Shown piece after piece: positions 1 to 6,642 of a stretch of 16,586 bases of DNA. This DNA comes from Scatosoma sp045645245 (lineage in GTDB: Bacteria > Bacillota > Clostridia > Christensenellales > Borkfalkiaceae): contig JAZRIK010000126.1 in NCBI GenBank assembly GCA_045645245.1, forward strand, positions 1 through 16,586, in the 5' to 3' direction. The notes beneath the pieces are model-generated. The model was given only the letters and a program-made list of their open reading frames with translations. It made no database searches and was not told where the DNA came from. The first letter of the stretch is position 1, and each line of letters starts with the position of its first letter. Both the position numbers and the translations under genes were made by a program.

Positions 1-975
1 AATCGTACCCTTTTTGGTTGCAGCGAGTGCGTTGGGGTTGGATTTTTCGTTGGTGCCGGGCGCAACGCCGAAGAAGCCGTTTTCAGGGTTTGCCGCCCAC
101 AATCTACCGTCTTCGCCTACTCTAATCCAAGCGATGTCGTCGCCTACGCATTGTACTTCGTAGCCAGCGTCAAGGTATTGCTTGGGGGGAATTAACATTG
201 CAAGGTTGGTTTTACCGCAAGCGGAAGGGAACGCAGCTGCAACGTATTTGATTTCTTTGTCTTGGGGACGTATTACGCCGAGAATGAGCATGTGTTCTGC
301 CATCCAGCCCTCTTTTCTACCAAGGTTGGTAGCGATACGAAGCGCGAAGCACTTTTTACCCAAAAGCACGTTTCCGCCGTAAGCCGAGTTCACGGAAATA
401 ATCGTGTTGTCTTCGGGGAAGTGCATAATATATCTCTTTTCGGGGTTCACGTCGCATTTTGCGTGGAAGCCCTTAACGAAATCGCCGTTTTCGCCAAGTT
501 GGTCAAGGCACATTTTGCCAACTCTGGTCATAATCATCATATTGAGTACAACGTAGATAGAGTCGGTCACTTCGATACCGATTTTGGAGAAAGGAGAACC
601 TACTACGCCCATCGAATAGGGAATAACGTACATCGTTCTGCCCTTGTAAGCGTCTTTTGCAATTTCGTTTACCATTGCGTACGCTTCTTTAGGCGCTTTC
701 CATTTAACGATGGAGTGCGGCATAGCGTCTTCTTCGTTTTCACAGCAAATAAACGTTCTGTCTTCTACGCGTGCAACGTCGTTTTCCGCCGTTCTGTGAT
801 AGTAGCAATCGGGAAGAAGTTCTTGGTTGAGTTTAATAATTTCGCCCGTAGCGCAAGCTTCTTCTCTGAGTGCGTCGCGTTGTGCGTCGCTGCCGTCGAT
901 CCAAACTACTTTGTCGGGCTTGGCAAATGCTTGACAATCCGCAACAAATTGAAGGACTTTTTTGTTGTTTGTCAT
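1..975 (-). CDS. pckG: Phosphoenolpyruvate carboxykinase (GTP), N-terminal 325 residues; runs off the left edge
   Basis: Converts oxaloacetate + GTP to PEP + GDP + CO2 in the cytosol, at the gluconeogenic/anaplerotic junction. The minus-strand frame is open from the ATG at 973-975 to the window edge, exactly 325 codons; the GTP-dependent family is usually about 600 residues, so roughly the C-terminal half is missing. Visible family signatures are the P-loop region FPSACGKTNLAMLIPP with its active-site Cys (about residues 249-264), followed by VGDDIAWIRVGEDGRLWAAN and FFGVAPGTN, which form the metal/nucleotide site. The N-terminal VVWIDGSDAQRDAL and GRTMYVIPYSMGP-like region (here VIPYSMGVVGSPF) also fit the GTP form and not the ATP form. 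The start is supported by AAGGAG about 8 nt upstream (980s). It has its own promoter (1087-1115) and a hairpin leader. No frameshift is seen. Confidence 0.95.
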   Translation of the reverse strand, partial: MTNNKKVLQFVADCQAFAKPDKVVWIDGSDAQRDALREEACATGEIIKLNQELLPDCYYHRTAENDVARVEDRTFICCENEEDAMPHSIVKWKAPKEAYAMVNEIAKDAYKGRTMYVIPYSMGVVGSPFSKIGIEVTDSIYVVLNMMIMTRVGKMCLDQLGENGDFVKGFHAKCDVNPEKRYIMHFPEDNTIISVNSAYGGNVLLGKKCFALRIATNLGRKEGWMAEHMLILGVIRPQDKEIKYVAAAFPSACGKTNLAMLIPPKQYLDAGYEVQCVGDDIAWIRVGEDGRLWAANPENGFFGVAPGTNEKSNPNALAATKKGTI

Positions 976-1022
976 AATTGTATCTCCTTATGTGTTTATA
1001 TTTTTTCTTTTTGATATAGTGT

Positions 1023-1078
1023 GTGGAGGTTTGTGTAATTTTATTCTTTCATATTTGGAATAAAATACCTTTCTCCAC
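1023..1078 (-). other. Hairpin in the 5' leader of pckG
   Basis: An inner perfect 9-bp inverted repeat (ATTTTATTC at 1038-1046, GAATAAAAT at 1058-1066, 11-nt loop) lies inside an outer 6-bp pair (GTGGAG 1023-1028, CTCCAC 1073-1078). It starts within a few bases of the predicted transcription start, so the mRNA would begin with a long stem-loop. This could protect the 5' end from decay or be a protein-binding leader. No T tract follows it in the reading direction, so it is not a terminator. Confidence 0.6.
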
Positions 1079-1086
1079 CAATTATC

Positions 1087-1115
1087 ATTATAACATAAAA
1101 TAATTTCATTGTAAA
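1087..1115 (-). promoter_or_regulatory. Promoter of pckG
   Basis: On the minus strand the -35 is TTTACA (1110-1115) and the -10 is TATAAT (1087-1092), separated by exactly 17 bp. The predicted transcription start is near 1080, giving a leader of about 105 nt before the pckG ATG. The -10 matches consensus fully and the -35 has one mismatch. Confidence 0.8.
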
Positions 1116-1152
1116 CACTTTTTCGCCAAATTTTTTGTATATCGTAAAAAAA

Positions 1153-1166
1153 AGTGGCAGTCCACT
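1153..1166. other. Short inverted repeat between divergent promoters
   Basis: AGTGG-CAGT-CCACT, a 5-bp stem with a 4-nt loop, lies between the divergent promoters of pckG and the small gene at 1229 and ends just upstream of the latter's -35. On the minus strand it is followed by a run of T, so it could be a weak terminator in that direction; otherwise it is a possible operator. Evidence is thin either way. Confidence 0.3.
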
Positions 1167-1167
1167 A

Positions 1168-1195
1168 TTGTATTTTTCGTTATCGGTGATATACT
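1168..1195 (+). promoter_or_regulatory. Promoter of the small DUF4926-like gene
   Basis: -35 TTGTAT (1168-1173), 16-bp spacer, -10 TATACT (1190-1195). The expected start is about 1202, giving a leader of about 27 nt. A small inverted repeat ATCCC-TATC-GGGAT (about 1199-1213) sits at the start of the transcript. Confidence 0.5.
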
Positions 1196-1228
1196 GTTTA
1201 TCCCTATCGGGATTTTTGGGGGATAAAT

Positions 1229-1516
1229 ATGAAAAATAAGTACAACGACAACCGCTTGGCGGAAGAATTCGATTTGATCGTACTCACGGGGGAAAATCAC
1301 GCGCAAAACGGACTGAAATTAGGGCAAATCGGCACGCTGACCTACTCGTACGAAGGGAAAAATAAACCGCTGTACGCCGAGTTTGCCTGCGCGGACGGCA
1401 CGAAAAGGGAAGAACCGCTTGGCTTGGACGATTTTCGCGTGCTCAACGTGCGCAATCCGCTCGATTTATCGGTAATCGTGCAATATATGCAAAAGCAAAA
1501 CCGCAAAAATGCGTAA
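1229..1516 (+). CDS. Small DUF4926-like protein, function unknown
   Basis: This gene encodes a 95-residue soluble protein. The ATG at 1229 follows a clean GGGGG(A) site at 1218-1222 with 6-nt spacing, and a plausible promoter lies upstream. The region from about residue 14 to 60 (FDLIVLT, then NGLKLGQIGTL, then YAEFACADGT and LDDFRVLN) follows the pattern of DUF4926-type small beta proteins: a hydrophobic 'VVLT' strand, 'GLKxGDxGTV', an acidic strand 'EF..xDG', and a final 'xxxRxLN'. Such proteins are often found near toxin-antitoxin or immunity-type genes, but their role is not established, and here the gene stands alone between pckG and proB. There is no signal peptide or membrane segment. 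The family assignment comes from pattern recall, not a search. Confidence 0.65.
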   Translation: MKNKYNDNRLAEEFDLIVLTGENHAQNGLKLGQIGTLTYSYEGKNKPLYAEFACADGTKREEPLGLDDFRVLNVRNPLDLSVIVQYMQKQNRKNA

Positions 1517-1552
1517 AATGCGTTTTTTCCCGCGTTTCGCGCGCTCGCACGC

Positions 1553-1581
1553 TTGACAAACGTTAAAAAACACGCTATACT
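1553..1581 (+). promoter_or_regulatory. Promoter of the proBAC operon
   Basis: -35 TTGACA (1553-1558), 17-bp spacer, -10 TATACT (1576-1581). The start is predicted near 1588, about 48 nt before the proB ATG. A second TATAAT (1588-1593) lies just downstream but has no good -35. No T-box or other recognised proline-responsive leader is visible in the short leader. Confidence 0.75.
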
Positions 1582-1635
1582 GTATCTTATAATCGAAAAA
1601 ATCGGTTAAATTTGCTTTCAAAATCGGAAAAACAA

Positions 1636-2412
1636 ATGAGAATTGTCATTAAAATCGGTACGTCCACGCTGACGCACGCAACGGGAAAACTGAATATTCA
1701 GCGCACGGGCGAGCTGTGTAAAATTATCAGCGACTTGAAGAACGCGGGTAATGAGATTATACTCGTTTCGTCGGGCGCAATCGGTATGGGGGTAGGGAAG
1801 CTTGCGCTCAAGGAAAAGCCGAGGGATATTCCTACCAAGCAAGCCGCTGCGGCAGTGGGTCAATGCGAGCTTATGTACACCTACGACAAATTATTTTCCG
1901 AGTATCATCACACGGTTGCGCAGCTGTTGTTGACGGGGTCGGATTTTTCCGCGCCCGATCGCCACGAAAACTTTTCAAATACCATCACGCGGTTGCTCGA
2001 TTTAGGCGCGCTGCCCATCGTCAACGAACACGACACCATCGCCACCGAAGAAATTAAAGTGGGCGATAACGATACCTTGTCCGCGTTGGTGGCTACGAGC
2101 GTACAAGCGGATTTGCTTGTGATTTTATCCGACGTGGACGGGCTGTATTCTGCCGATCCGCATAAGGACGCAAATGCGAAATTAATCGAGCGCGTGTATT
2201 CTATCGACGAAAATATCGTTGCTTTGGCCGGCGGCGCGGGCTCGGCGCTTGGCACAGGCGGAATGGCAACCAAAATTAAGGCGGCGAAGCTGTGCGTTGC
2301 GCAGGGCTGCGATATGGTCATTGCAGACGGCGCGCGCCCTACCGTTTTATACGACGTTATTGCGGGGAAACAAGGTACTTATACCCGATTTTTTGCACAA
2401 GCAAAAAAGTGA
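1636..2412 (+). CDS. proB: Glutamate 5-kinase (short form, no PUA domain)
   Basis: Catalyses the first step of proline synthesis: L-glutamate + ATP to gamma-glutamyl phosphate, usually channelled to ProA. The product is about 258 residues and has the full amino-acid-kinase fold: N-terminal VIKIGTSTLT, the nucleotide/glutamate loop VSSGAIGMG, the substrate segment PIVNEHDTI and VGDNDTLSA, then LSDVDGLYSADP and GTGGMATKIKAAKL near the C-terminus. It stops after the kinase domain, so it lacks the C-terminal PUA domain of the about 367-residue enterobacterial form; short ProB proteins occur in many Firmicutes. The ATG at 1636 is preferred because MRIVIKIGTS is the family's normal N-terminus; an in-frame TTG at 1612 would add 8 residues, and neither start has a strong SD. 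The TGA stop (2410-2412) lies inside the first GTGAATTG motif of the downstream repeat element. Confidence 0.95.
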   Translation: MRIVIKIGTSTLTHATGKLNIQRTGELCKIISDLKNAGNEIILVSSGAIGMGVGKLALKEKPRDIPTKQAAAAVGQCELMYTYDKLFSEYHHTVAQLLLTGSDFSAPDRHENFSNTITRLLDLGALPIVNEHDTIATEEIKVGDNDTLSALVATSVQADLLVILSDVDGLYSADPHKDANAKLIERVYSIDENIVALAGGAGSALGTGGMATKIKAAKLCVAQGCDMVIADGARPTVLYDVIAGKQGTYTRFFAQAKK

Positions 2413-2592
2413 ATTGAACGCAAGCTTTCGTGAATTGGCTATCACCGTGAAGCGCAAGGTGTTGCCTTGCGTTATGGGAATAATGCAATAACGCACGCGC
2501 TAGCGTGCAATTCATTTAGCGTAAGCGAAAATTCACGCGTGGTACACGCAATTCACGAAAACCAACGGTTTTCAATTCACTCTCATAAGGAG
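2409..2592 (+). repeat. Hairpin-module repeat element A, between proB and proA
   Basis: The left half has GTGAATTG at 2409-2416 and 2430-2437 (21-bp period). The right half has the inverse motif CAATTCA(C) at 2508-2514, 2529-2536 (first base altered), 2549-2556 and 2573-2580 (24-bp period for the last two). Between motifs sit small hairpins: CGCAAGG/CCTTGCG, TGCGTTAT/ATAACGCA, GCACGC/GCGTGC, CGTG/CACG and AAAACC/GGTTTT. The end after the last motif, CTCATAAGGAG, contains the proA ribosome binding site. The element begins at the proB stop codon, so it fills the entire gap. A related copy, element B, lies at 3860-4052. Confidence 0.85.
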
Positions 2593-2597
2593 CTATT

Positions 2598-3857
2598 ATG
2601 AGCGATATGCAAACGATTTTACAAAACGCGAAAGCGGCGGCGCGAACCGCCCCTACCCTTTCGACCGAGCAAAAAAATAAAATTCTTTTACAAATGGCGG
2701 ACACGTTGGAAGCAAATGCGGATACGATTTTGCAAGCGAATACACTCGACCTTGTAAGCGCGCAAGGCGTTTTGCCTACTGTGATGCTCGATCGCTTGCG
2801 TTTGGACACAAAACGAATTTCCGCAATGGCGCAGGGGATTCGTGACGTAGCGGCTTTGCCCGACCCTGTGGGTACGATTTTAGAAAAAAACACCCTTGCA
2901 AACGGCTTGGTTATTACCAAAACCCGCGTTCCGCTTGGGGTTATTGCGATTATTTACGAAAGCCGTCCCAACGTGACGAGCGACGCGGCGGCACTCTGCT
3001 TTAAGAGCGGCAACGTTTGCATTTTACGCGGCGGTAAGGACGCGTTCCATTCTTCCTTTGCCATCGTGCAAATTTTACGCGGCGTTTTGAAGAATGCGGG
3101 CGTGAACGAGAATTTCATCTCGCTACCTACCGATACTTCCCGCGCAAGCGCAACCGCTTTGATGACGGCGGTCGGGTACGTCGATGCACTCATTCCGCGC
3201 GGGGGCGCAGGACTGATTCGTTCGTGCGTAGAAAACGCGAAGGTGCCGTGTATTGAAACAGGCACGGGCATTTGTCATATTTACGTGGATAAGGACGCGG
3301 ACTTACATAAAGCGATTGCGATTGTGGAAAACGCGAAAACTTCGCGCCCGTCCGTTTGCAACGCGCAGGAAGTATGCTTGGTGCATACCGACGTCGCGCA
3401 GGCGTTTTTACCGATGCTGAAAACGCGGCTTTGCGACGAGCGCGCGAAAAACGGCTTAACGAGTGTTGAGCTTCGGTGCGATGAAGCGGCTTTTGCTTGT
3501 ATCGGCGGAACGAAAGCAGGCGAGAATGATTTTGACACCGAGTTTTTGGATTATATTTTGGCTGTAAAAGTCGTTTCTTCCGCAAATGACGCGATTGCGC
3601 ATATTGCCGCGCACTCGACGGGTCACAGCGAAGCGATTATCACGGAAAACAGCGAAACTGCCGAGCTTTTTACGCGGCTTGTAGATAGTGCGGCGGTGTA
3701 CGTCAACGCTTCCACTCGATTTACCGACGGGGGCGAGTTTGGCAAGGGCTGCGAAATAGGGATTTCCACGCAAAAATTACACGCGCGCGGGCCGATGGGC
3801 TTGGAAGAACTTACTTCTTATAAATATATCGTGCGCGGAAACGGACAAGTTAGATAA
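2598..3857 (+). CDS. proA: Gamma-glutamyl phosphate reductase (glutamate-5-semialdehyde dehydrogenase)
   Basis: Second step of proline synthesis: NADPH-dependent reduction of gamma-glutamyl phosphate to glutamate 5-semialdehyde, which cyclises to P5C for ProC. The 419 residues match the usual family length of about 415-420. Aldehyde-dehydrogenase-superfamily signatures seen are VPLGVIAIIYESRPNVTSD (about 111-129), the glycine-rich LRGGKDAFHS (143-152), LIPRGGAGLI (198-207), and the catalytic Cys254 in SRPSVCNAQE. The C-terminal FTDGGEFGKGCEIGISTQ and ARGPMGLEELTSYKY are characteristic of ProA. The ATG at 2598 follows AAGGAG (2587-2592) with 5-nt spacing; that SD is part of the conserved tail of element A. 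The TAA stop at 3855-3857 is 2 nt before element B. It is cotranscribed with proB and proC by position. Confidence 0.97.
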   Translation: MSDMQTILQNAKAAARTAPTLSTEQKNKILLQMADTLEANADTILQANTLDLVSAQGVLPTVMLDRLRLDTKRISAMAQGIRDVAALPDPVGTILEKNTLANGLVITKTRVPLGVIAIIYESRPNVTSDAAALCFKSGNVCILRGGKDAFHSSFAIVQILRGVLKNAGVNENFISLPTDTSRASATALMTAVGYVDALIPRGGAGLIRSCVENAKVPCIETGTGICHIYVDKDADLHKAIAIVENAKTSRPSVCNAQEVCLVHTDVAQAFLPMLKTRLCDERAKNGLTSVELRCDEAAFACIGGTKAGENDFDTEFLDYILAVKVVSSANDAIAHIAAHSTGHSEAIITENSETAELFTRLVDSAAVYVNASTRFTDGGEFGKGCEIGISTQKLHARGPMGLEELTSYKYIVRGNGQVR

Positions 3858-3859
3858 AA

Positions 3860-4052
3860 GTGAATTGAAATCACAGATTTCGTGAATTGACAGCGTTGCC
3901 GTCGTGAATTGGCTATCGCCGTGATTAGCAAGGCGTTGCCTTGCGTTGTGGTTGAGATTTATATAATATTCCCATAACGCACATCGTTCAATTCACGCGT
4001 GAGACACGCAATTCACGAAAAACATAGTTTTTCAATTCACTCTCATAAGGAG
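3860..4052 (+). repeat. Hairpin-module repeat element B, between proA and proC
   Basis: Left motifs GTGAATTG are at 3860-3867, 3882-3889 and 3904-3911 (22-bp period). Inverse motifs CAATTCAC are at 3989-3996, 4009-4016 and 4033-4040. Hairpins between them include AAATC-ACA-GATTT, GCAAGG/CCTTGC, TGCGTTGTGG paired with CCATAACGCA (one G-T), GCGTG-AGA-CACGC and AAAAAC-ATA-GTTTTT. The last 25 bp (4029-4053) are identical to 2569-2593 of element A and carry the proC ribosome binding site AAGGAG (4047-4052). The outer motifs can pair to fold the entire gap into a branched structure. Confidence 0.85.
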
Positions 4053-4057
4053 CATAT

Positions 4058-4855
4058 ATGCAATATACACTTGGGTTTATCGGTTGCGGAAATATGGGCG
4101 GCGCGCTCGCAAGAGCGGCGGCGAAAGCAATCGGCGGACAAAATATCGCCCTGTGCGACCATTCGCAGGAAAAAGCAGCGGCTTTGGCAAACGAACTCGG
4201 CGCGAGCGTACTCTCTGCGCGCGAGCTTGCGCAAAATTCGCATTTTATCGTTTTGGGCGTCAAACCGCAAAGTATGCAATTAGCCGTAGCGGAATTTTCC
4301 GATATTTTACGCACGCGCGAAAACGCGGTTATAATTACGATGGCGGCAGGGTTGTCGATAGATGGTTTACGCTCCCTTATCGGCGCGGATTTGCCGATAA
4401 TCCGCATAATGCCCAACACCCCCGTTCAGCTTGGAAAGGGAATGACTTTGTATGCGGTTTCGGGCGTTTCCCTTACCGACGAGCAGGCGTTTTTGAATGC
4501 GTTTGCTTTATCGGGCGCGCTCGATAAACTGGACGAGCGTTTGATAGACGCGGCGGCGGGCGTATCGGGCAGCGGACCTGCGTTTGTGTATGCGTTCGCG
4601 CAAGCGTTGAGCGCAGGCGCGGCAGAGCTGGGCGTTCCGCAAGAAAAAGCGGAAAAATACGCCGCGCAAACGCTTCTTGGCGCAGCGGAAATGCTGCTTA
4701 CCTACGGCGACGCGGAAAAATTAAAAAAAGCCGTTTGCTCTCCCAAGGGCACTACGCTTGCAGGGCTTGAACAAATGGAAAAGCACGGCTTTGAAAATGC
4801 AGCAAAAGCAGGCGTAAAAGGCGCGTATAAGCGCACGCTCGAATTAAAGCAATAA
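4058..4855 (+). CDS. proC: Pyrroline-5-carboxylate reductase
   Basis: Last step of proline synthesis: reduces L-delta1-pyrroline-5-carboxylate to L-proline with NAD(P)H. The 265 residues fit the family length. The N-terminal Rossmann motif is LGFIGCGNMGGALA (about 4-17), followed by FIVLGVKPQ, IIRIMPNTPVQLGKGM (about 115-130) and the C-terminal dimer/active-site signature AAAGVSGSGPAFVYAFAQAL with the following helix and CSPKGTTLAGLEQME. The ATG at 4058 has AAGGAG (4047-4052) with 5-nt spacing, supplied by element B. It is the third gene of proBAC and is followed by a strong hairpin terminator. With all three genes present, the complete glutamate-to-proline route is encoded here. Confidence 0.96.
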   Translation: MQYTLGFIGCGNMGGALARAAAKAIGGQNIALCDHSQEKAAALANELGASVLSARELAQNSHFIVLGVKPQSMQLAVAEFSDILRTRENAVIITMAAGLSIDGLRSLIGADLPIIRIMPNTPVQLGKGMTLYAVSGVSLTDEQAFLNAFALSGALDKLDERLIDAAAGVSGSGPAFVYAFAQALSAGAAELGVPQEKAEKYAAQTLLGAAEMLLTYGDAEKLKKAVCSPKGTTLAGLEQMEKHGFENAAKAGVKGAYKRTLELKQ

Positions 4856-4870
4856 CGCAATATATTCATA

Positions 4871-4919
4871 AATACACAGGGGCAGGTATGCGTTCATCGC
4901 ATACCTGTCCCTTTGTATT
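4871..4919. terminator. Bidirectional terminator between proC and the convergent ATP-grasp genes
   Basis: A 14-bp stem (4879-4892 with 4898-4911, one G-T pair) has a TTCAT loop and is extended by AATACA/TGTATT arms (4871-4876, 4914-4919). It is T-rich on the plus side (CTTTGTATTTTAT) and A/T-rich on the other. It lies 15 bp after the proC stop and immediately after the stop of the minus-strand gene at 4920, so it can end both transcripts. Confidence 0.8.
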
Positions 4920-5717
4920 TTATCTATTTAACGCGTTTATAACGTGCTTTGTAAATATCTCTACAATATCGATATCCGTGCAGGCATATAACATTCTTGT
5001 ACCAGCCGCGTCTTCGATTTCGTTGAGCACAACCTCGTTTTTATCAGGCAAAAAATCGATGCCGATAAAATCGAATTTCAGCTCTTTTTGCAGCTTATTT
5101 ACGATTTGCATTTGTTCGCTTGTCGGCTGTACGCTTTGCACGCTGCCGCCCAAGGAAAAATTCGACTTAAACCCACTTTGCGCCGTGCGTTCGATTGCCG
5201 CGACAATGGTATTTCCCACCGCATACACGCGCGTATCTTTCCCTAAAATAGAGCAGGGCTTTTGCAAAAGATACTTGTCCTTTTGATCTATCCTTTGCCT
5301 CGCCCCATCGGCGTTTTCCGCCCAAAACACTTCTGTCCCGCCGTGCCCAAACCGCGATTTTACGATTAGCGGATACTCTGCATTTTCCACACCCTTTTCC
5401 GCTAAAAAAGCGGGTAAAAAGGGAATATTGAGCCGCTCGCAAAGCAAGTACGTTTCCCACTTATCCCCCGCAATTTTCGCCGTTTTCGCGTTATTGAATA
5501 CGCGCACGCCCCTACTTTCGAGCGCGGCGTTGATTTGCGCGTTCATTGCACGGCAAATGGCAAAATCGGGCAAATATTCTGTCGGTAAATCGTCGGAAGT
5601 ATTTGCAATTTTTAAGGTAAGCGAAACGCCGTATTTGATAAATTCGTTTTGCAAGCGCGAGATAAACCACTCGTTGCGTTTTGCGCCGTCTTGGGTGTAA
5701 ATCAGCCAGCCGTTCAT
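4920..5717 (-). CDS. RimK-like ATP-grasp ligase, second of a tandem pair
   Basis: A 265-residue soluble ATP-grasp protein, probably forming an amide-type bond by way of an acyl phosphate; the substrate is unknown. The N-terminal domain (WLIYTQDGAKRNEWFISRL) is the small pre-ATP-grasp domain, then VRVFNNAKTAKIAGDKWETY with Lys86, LIVKSRFGHGGTEV with Lys120 and a glycine-rich lid, then KDTRVYAVGN (160-169) and FDFIGIDFLPD (215-225). The usual metal-binding E-x-N pair near the C-terminus is replaced by NEIEDAAGTRMLY: glutamates are kept but the family's second Asn is an acidic residue. Its ATG overlaps the stop of the upstream ATP-grasp gene (ATGA, 5714-5717), which suggests translational coupling and a shared function. 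The two proteins share the fold and a 'VRxFNxAKxxxxxxDK' segment but are diverged, so any duplication is old. Confidence 0.8.
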   Translation of the reverse strand: MNGWLIYTQDGAKRNEWFISRLQNEFIKYGVSLTLKIANTSDDLPTEYLPDFAICRAMNAQINAALESRGVRVFNNAKTAKIAGDKWETYLLCERLNIPFLPAFLAEKGVENAEYPLIVKSRFGHGGTEVFWAENADGARQRIDQKDKYLLQKPCSILGKDTRVYAVGNTIVAAIERTAQSGFKSNFSLGGSVQSVQPTSEQMQIVNKLQKELKFDFIGIDFLPDKNEVVLNEIEDAAGTRMLYACTDIDIVEIFTKHVINALNR

Positions 5718-6583
5718 ACCCGCTCCAAAATATAAGACAAAATTTCTTCCGCCATATTTACGCCCGTTGCGTTGAGCGTGCTGATAAAATGCGGGTTAGA
5801 ATTCACTTCGCATACAATCGGCTCGCCGTTTTCGCCAAAGAGTACGTCCACTCCCGCAAAATCCAGCCCCAGCGCACGGCACGCCTGCAAAGCAATATCT
5901 TCCTGCGCTTTGGTGAGCGTCGTTTTTCTCGGCTGACCGCCCCCCGATACGTTGGAGCGGAAATCGTGCTCGTTGACGCGCAGCATCGCCGCAACTACTC
6001 TATCGCCCACTACGTTGATACGAATATCCCTGCCGCGGCTCGTGGAAATAAATTGCTGCATTAAAAAGTCTTTATGCCCGATTTTTTCTACAATTTCCAG
6101 CACTTCGCCGTAATTGTTTGCCAAATATACCTGTTGCCCAAACGAGCCGTACGCTTCTTTGAGTATCATAGGCAATTTGAGCATTTTTCGCGCCTTTTCC
6201 AAAAACGCCGTCGAGTTATGCCCCACGTTTTCAAACGTTTTGGGCGCAACCAAAGTGCGCGGAATGCGGATTTTCGCCGCGTGTAAGCACTCGGCGGTGA
6301 GTATTTTATTGTCGCACAGCTCAATCGCTTTCGCGCTGTTAAACGTGCGCACGCCTAAGCGCTCCAAGCTTCGGCAAAGATATACGTCTTTATCCCAAAA
6401 AATACAAAAATCGGGCAAGGGCGCGGGCAAATTTCCGCCCACTTCGTGCATTAGCTCAGCGTTGGTTTTGAGCTGCATTAAAACGCCGCGCGCATTCGCC
6501 GCCGTCTTTAACGCCGTGTACATTTCTTCGTACTTATCCCCGCGAAGAAACTCGTTTATCACCAACCAGCCGGTTTTTTGCAT
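5714..6583 (-). CDS. RimK-like ATP-grasp ligase, first of a tandem pair
   Basis: A 289-residue soluble protein with all RimK/LysX-type ATP-grasp landmarks: VRTFNSAKAIELCDNK (Lys93), MILKEAYGSFGQQV (Lys142 and the flexible loop), FLMQQFI (adenine-contact strand), SRGRDIRINVVGD (182-194), the glycine loop NVSGGGQPRK, FAGVDVLF, and the metal-binding VCEVNSNPHF (Glu259, Asn261, Asn263). Relatives join glutamate or other amino acids to a protein C-terminus, amino acid or cofactor; the substrate here cannot be read from sequence. The start at 6583 is chosen because AGGGG (6591-6595) lies 7 nt upstream; a longer in-frame start at 6625 has no SD. The gene begins 59 bp after the nucleotidase gene with no terminator between, so it may be cotranscribed with it. 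Confidence 0.82.
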   Translation of the reverse strand: MQKTGWLVINEFLRGDKYEEMYTALKTAANARGVLMQLKTNAELMHEVGGNLPAPLPDFCIFWDKDVYLCRSLERLGVRTFNSAKAIELCDNKILTAECLHAAKIRIPRTLVAPKTFENVGHNSTAFLEKARKMLKLPMILKEAYGSFGQQVYLANNYGEVLEIVEKIGHKDFLMQQFISTSRGRDIRINVVGDRVVAAMLRVNEHDFRSNVSGGGQPRKTTLTKAQEDIALQACRALGLDFAGVDVLFGENGEPIVCEVNSNPHFISTLNATGVNMAEEILSYILERV

Positions 6584-6642
6584 ACCATTACCCCTAAAAC
6601 GCTTTTGTATAGTGTATGATCTCAAAAAAGTTATTGCGCTAT

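Noticed and set aside
262..1014. A 250-codon plus-strand reading frame over the left end
   Set aside because: It is antisense to pckG, whose protein shows clear family motifs and has a promoter and SD; the plus frame has no recognisable domain.
2413..2597. T-box or proline riboswitch between the pro genes
   Set aside because: No T-box sequence, specifier loop or terminator/antiterminator pair is seen, and the same structure recurs in the next gap.
2409..4052. Possible CRISPR array in the GTGAATTG repeats
   Set aside because: Motifs are only 8 bp, spacers differ in length and are themselves palindromic, and the motif inverts halfway. There are no cas genes.
4920..6583. Graspetide (omega-ester peptide) biosynthesis by the ATP-grasp pair
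   Set aside because: No short precursor-like reading frame with a TxxxEE-type core and SD is visible beside the pair, and both proteins look more like general RimK/LysX relatives.
6584..6625. Longer start of the first ATP-grasp protein
   Set aside because: No SD precedes 6625, whereas AGGGG lies 7 nt before the ATG at 6583 and the shorter N-terminus fits the family.
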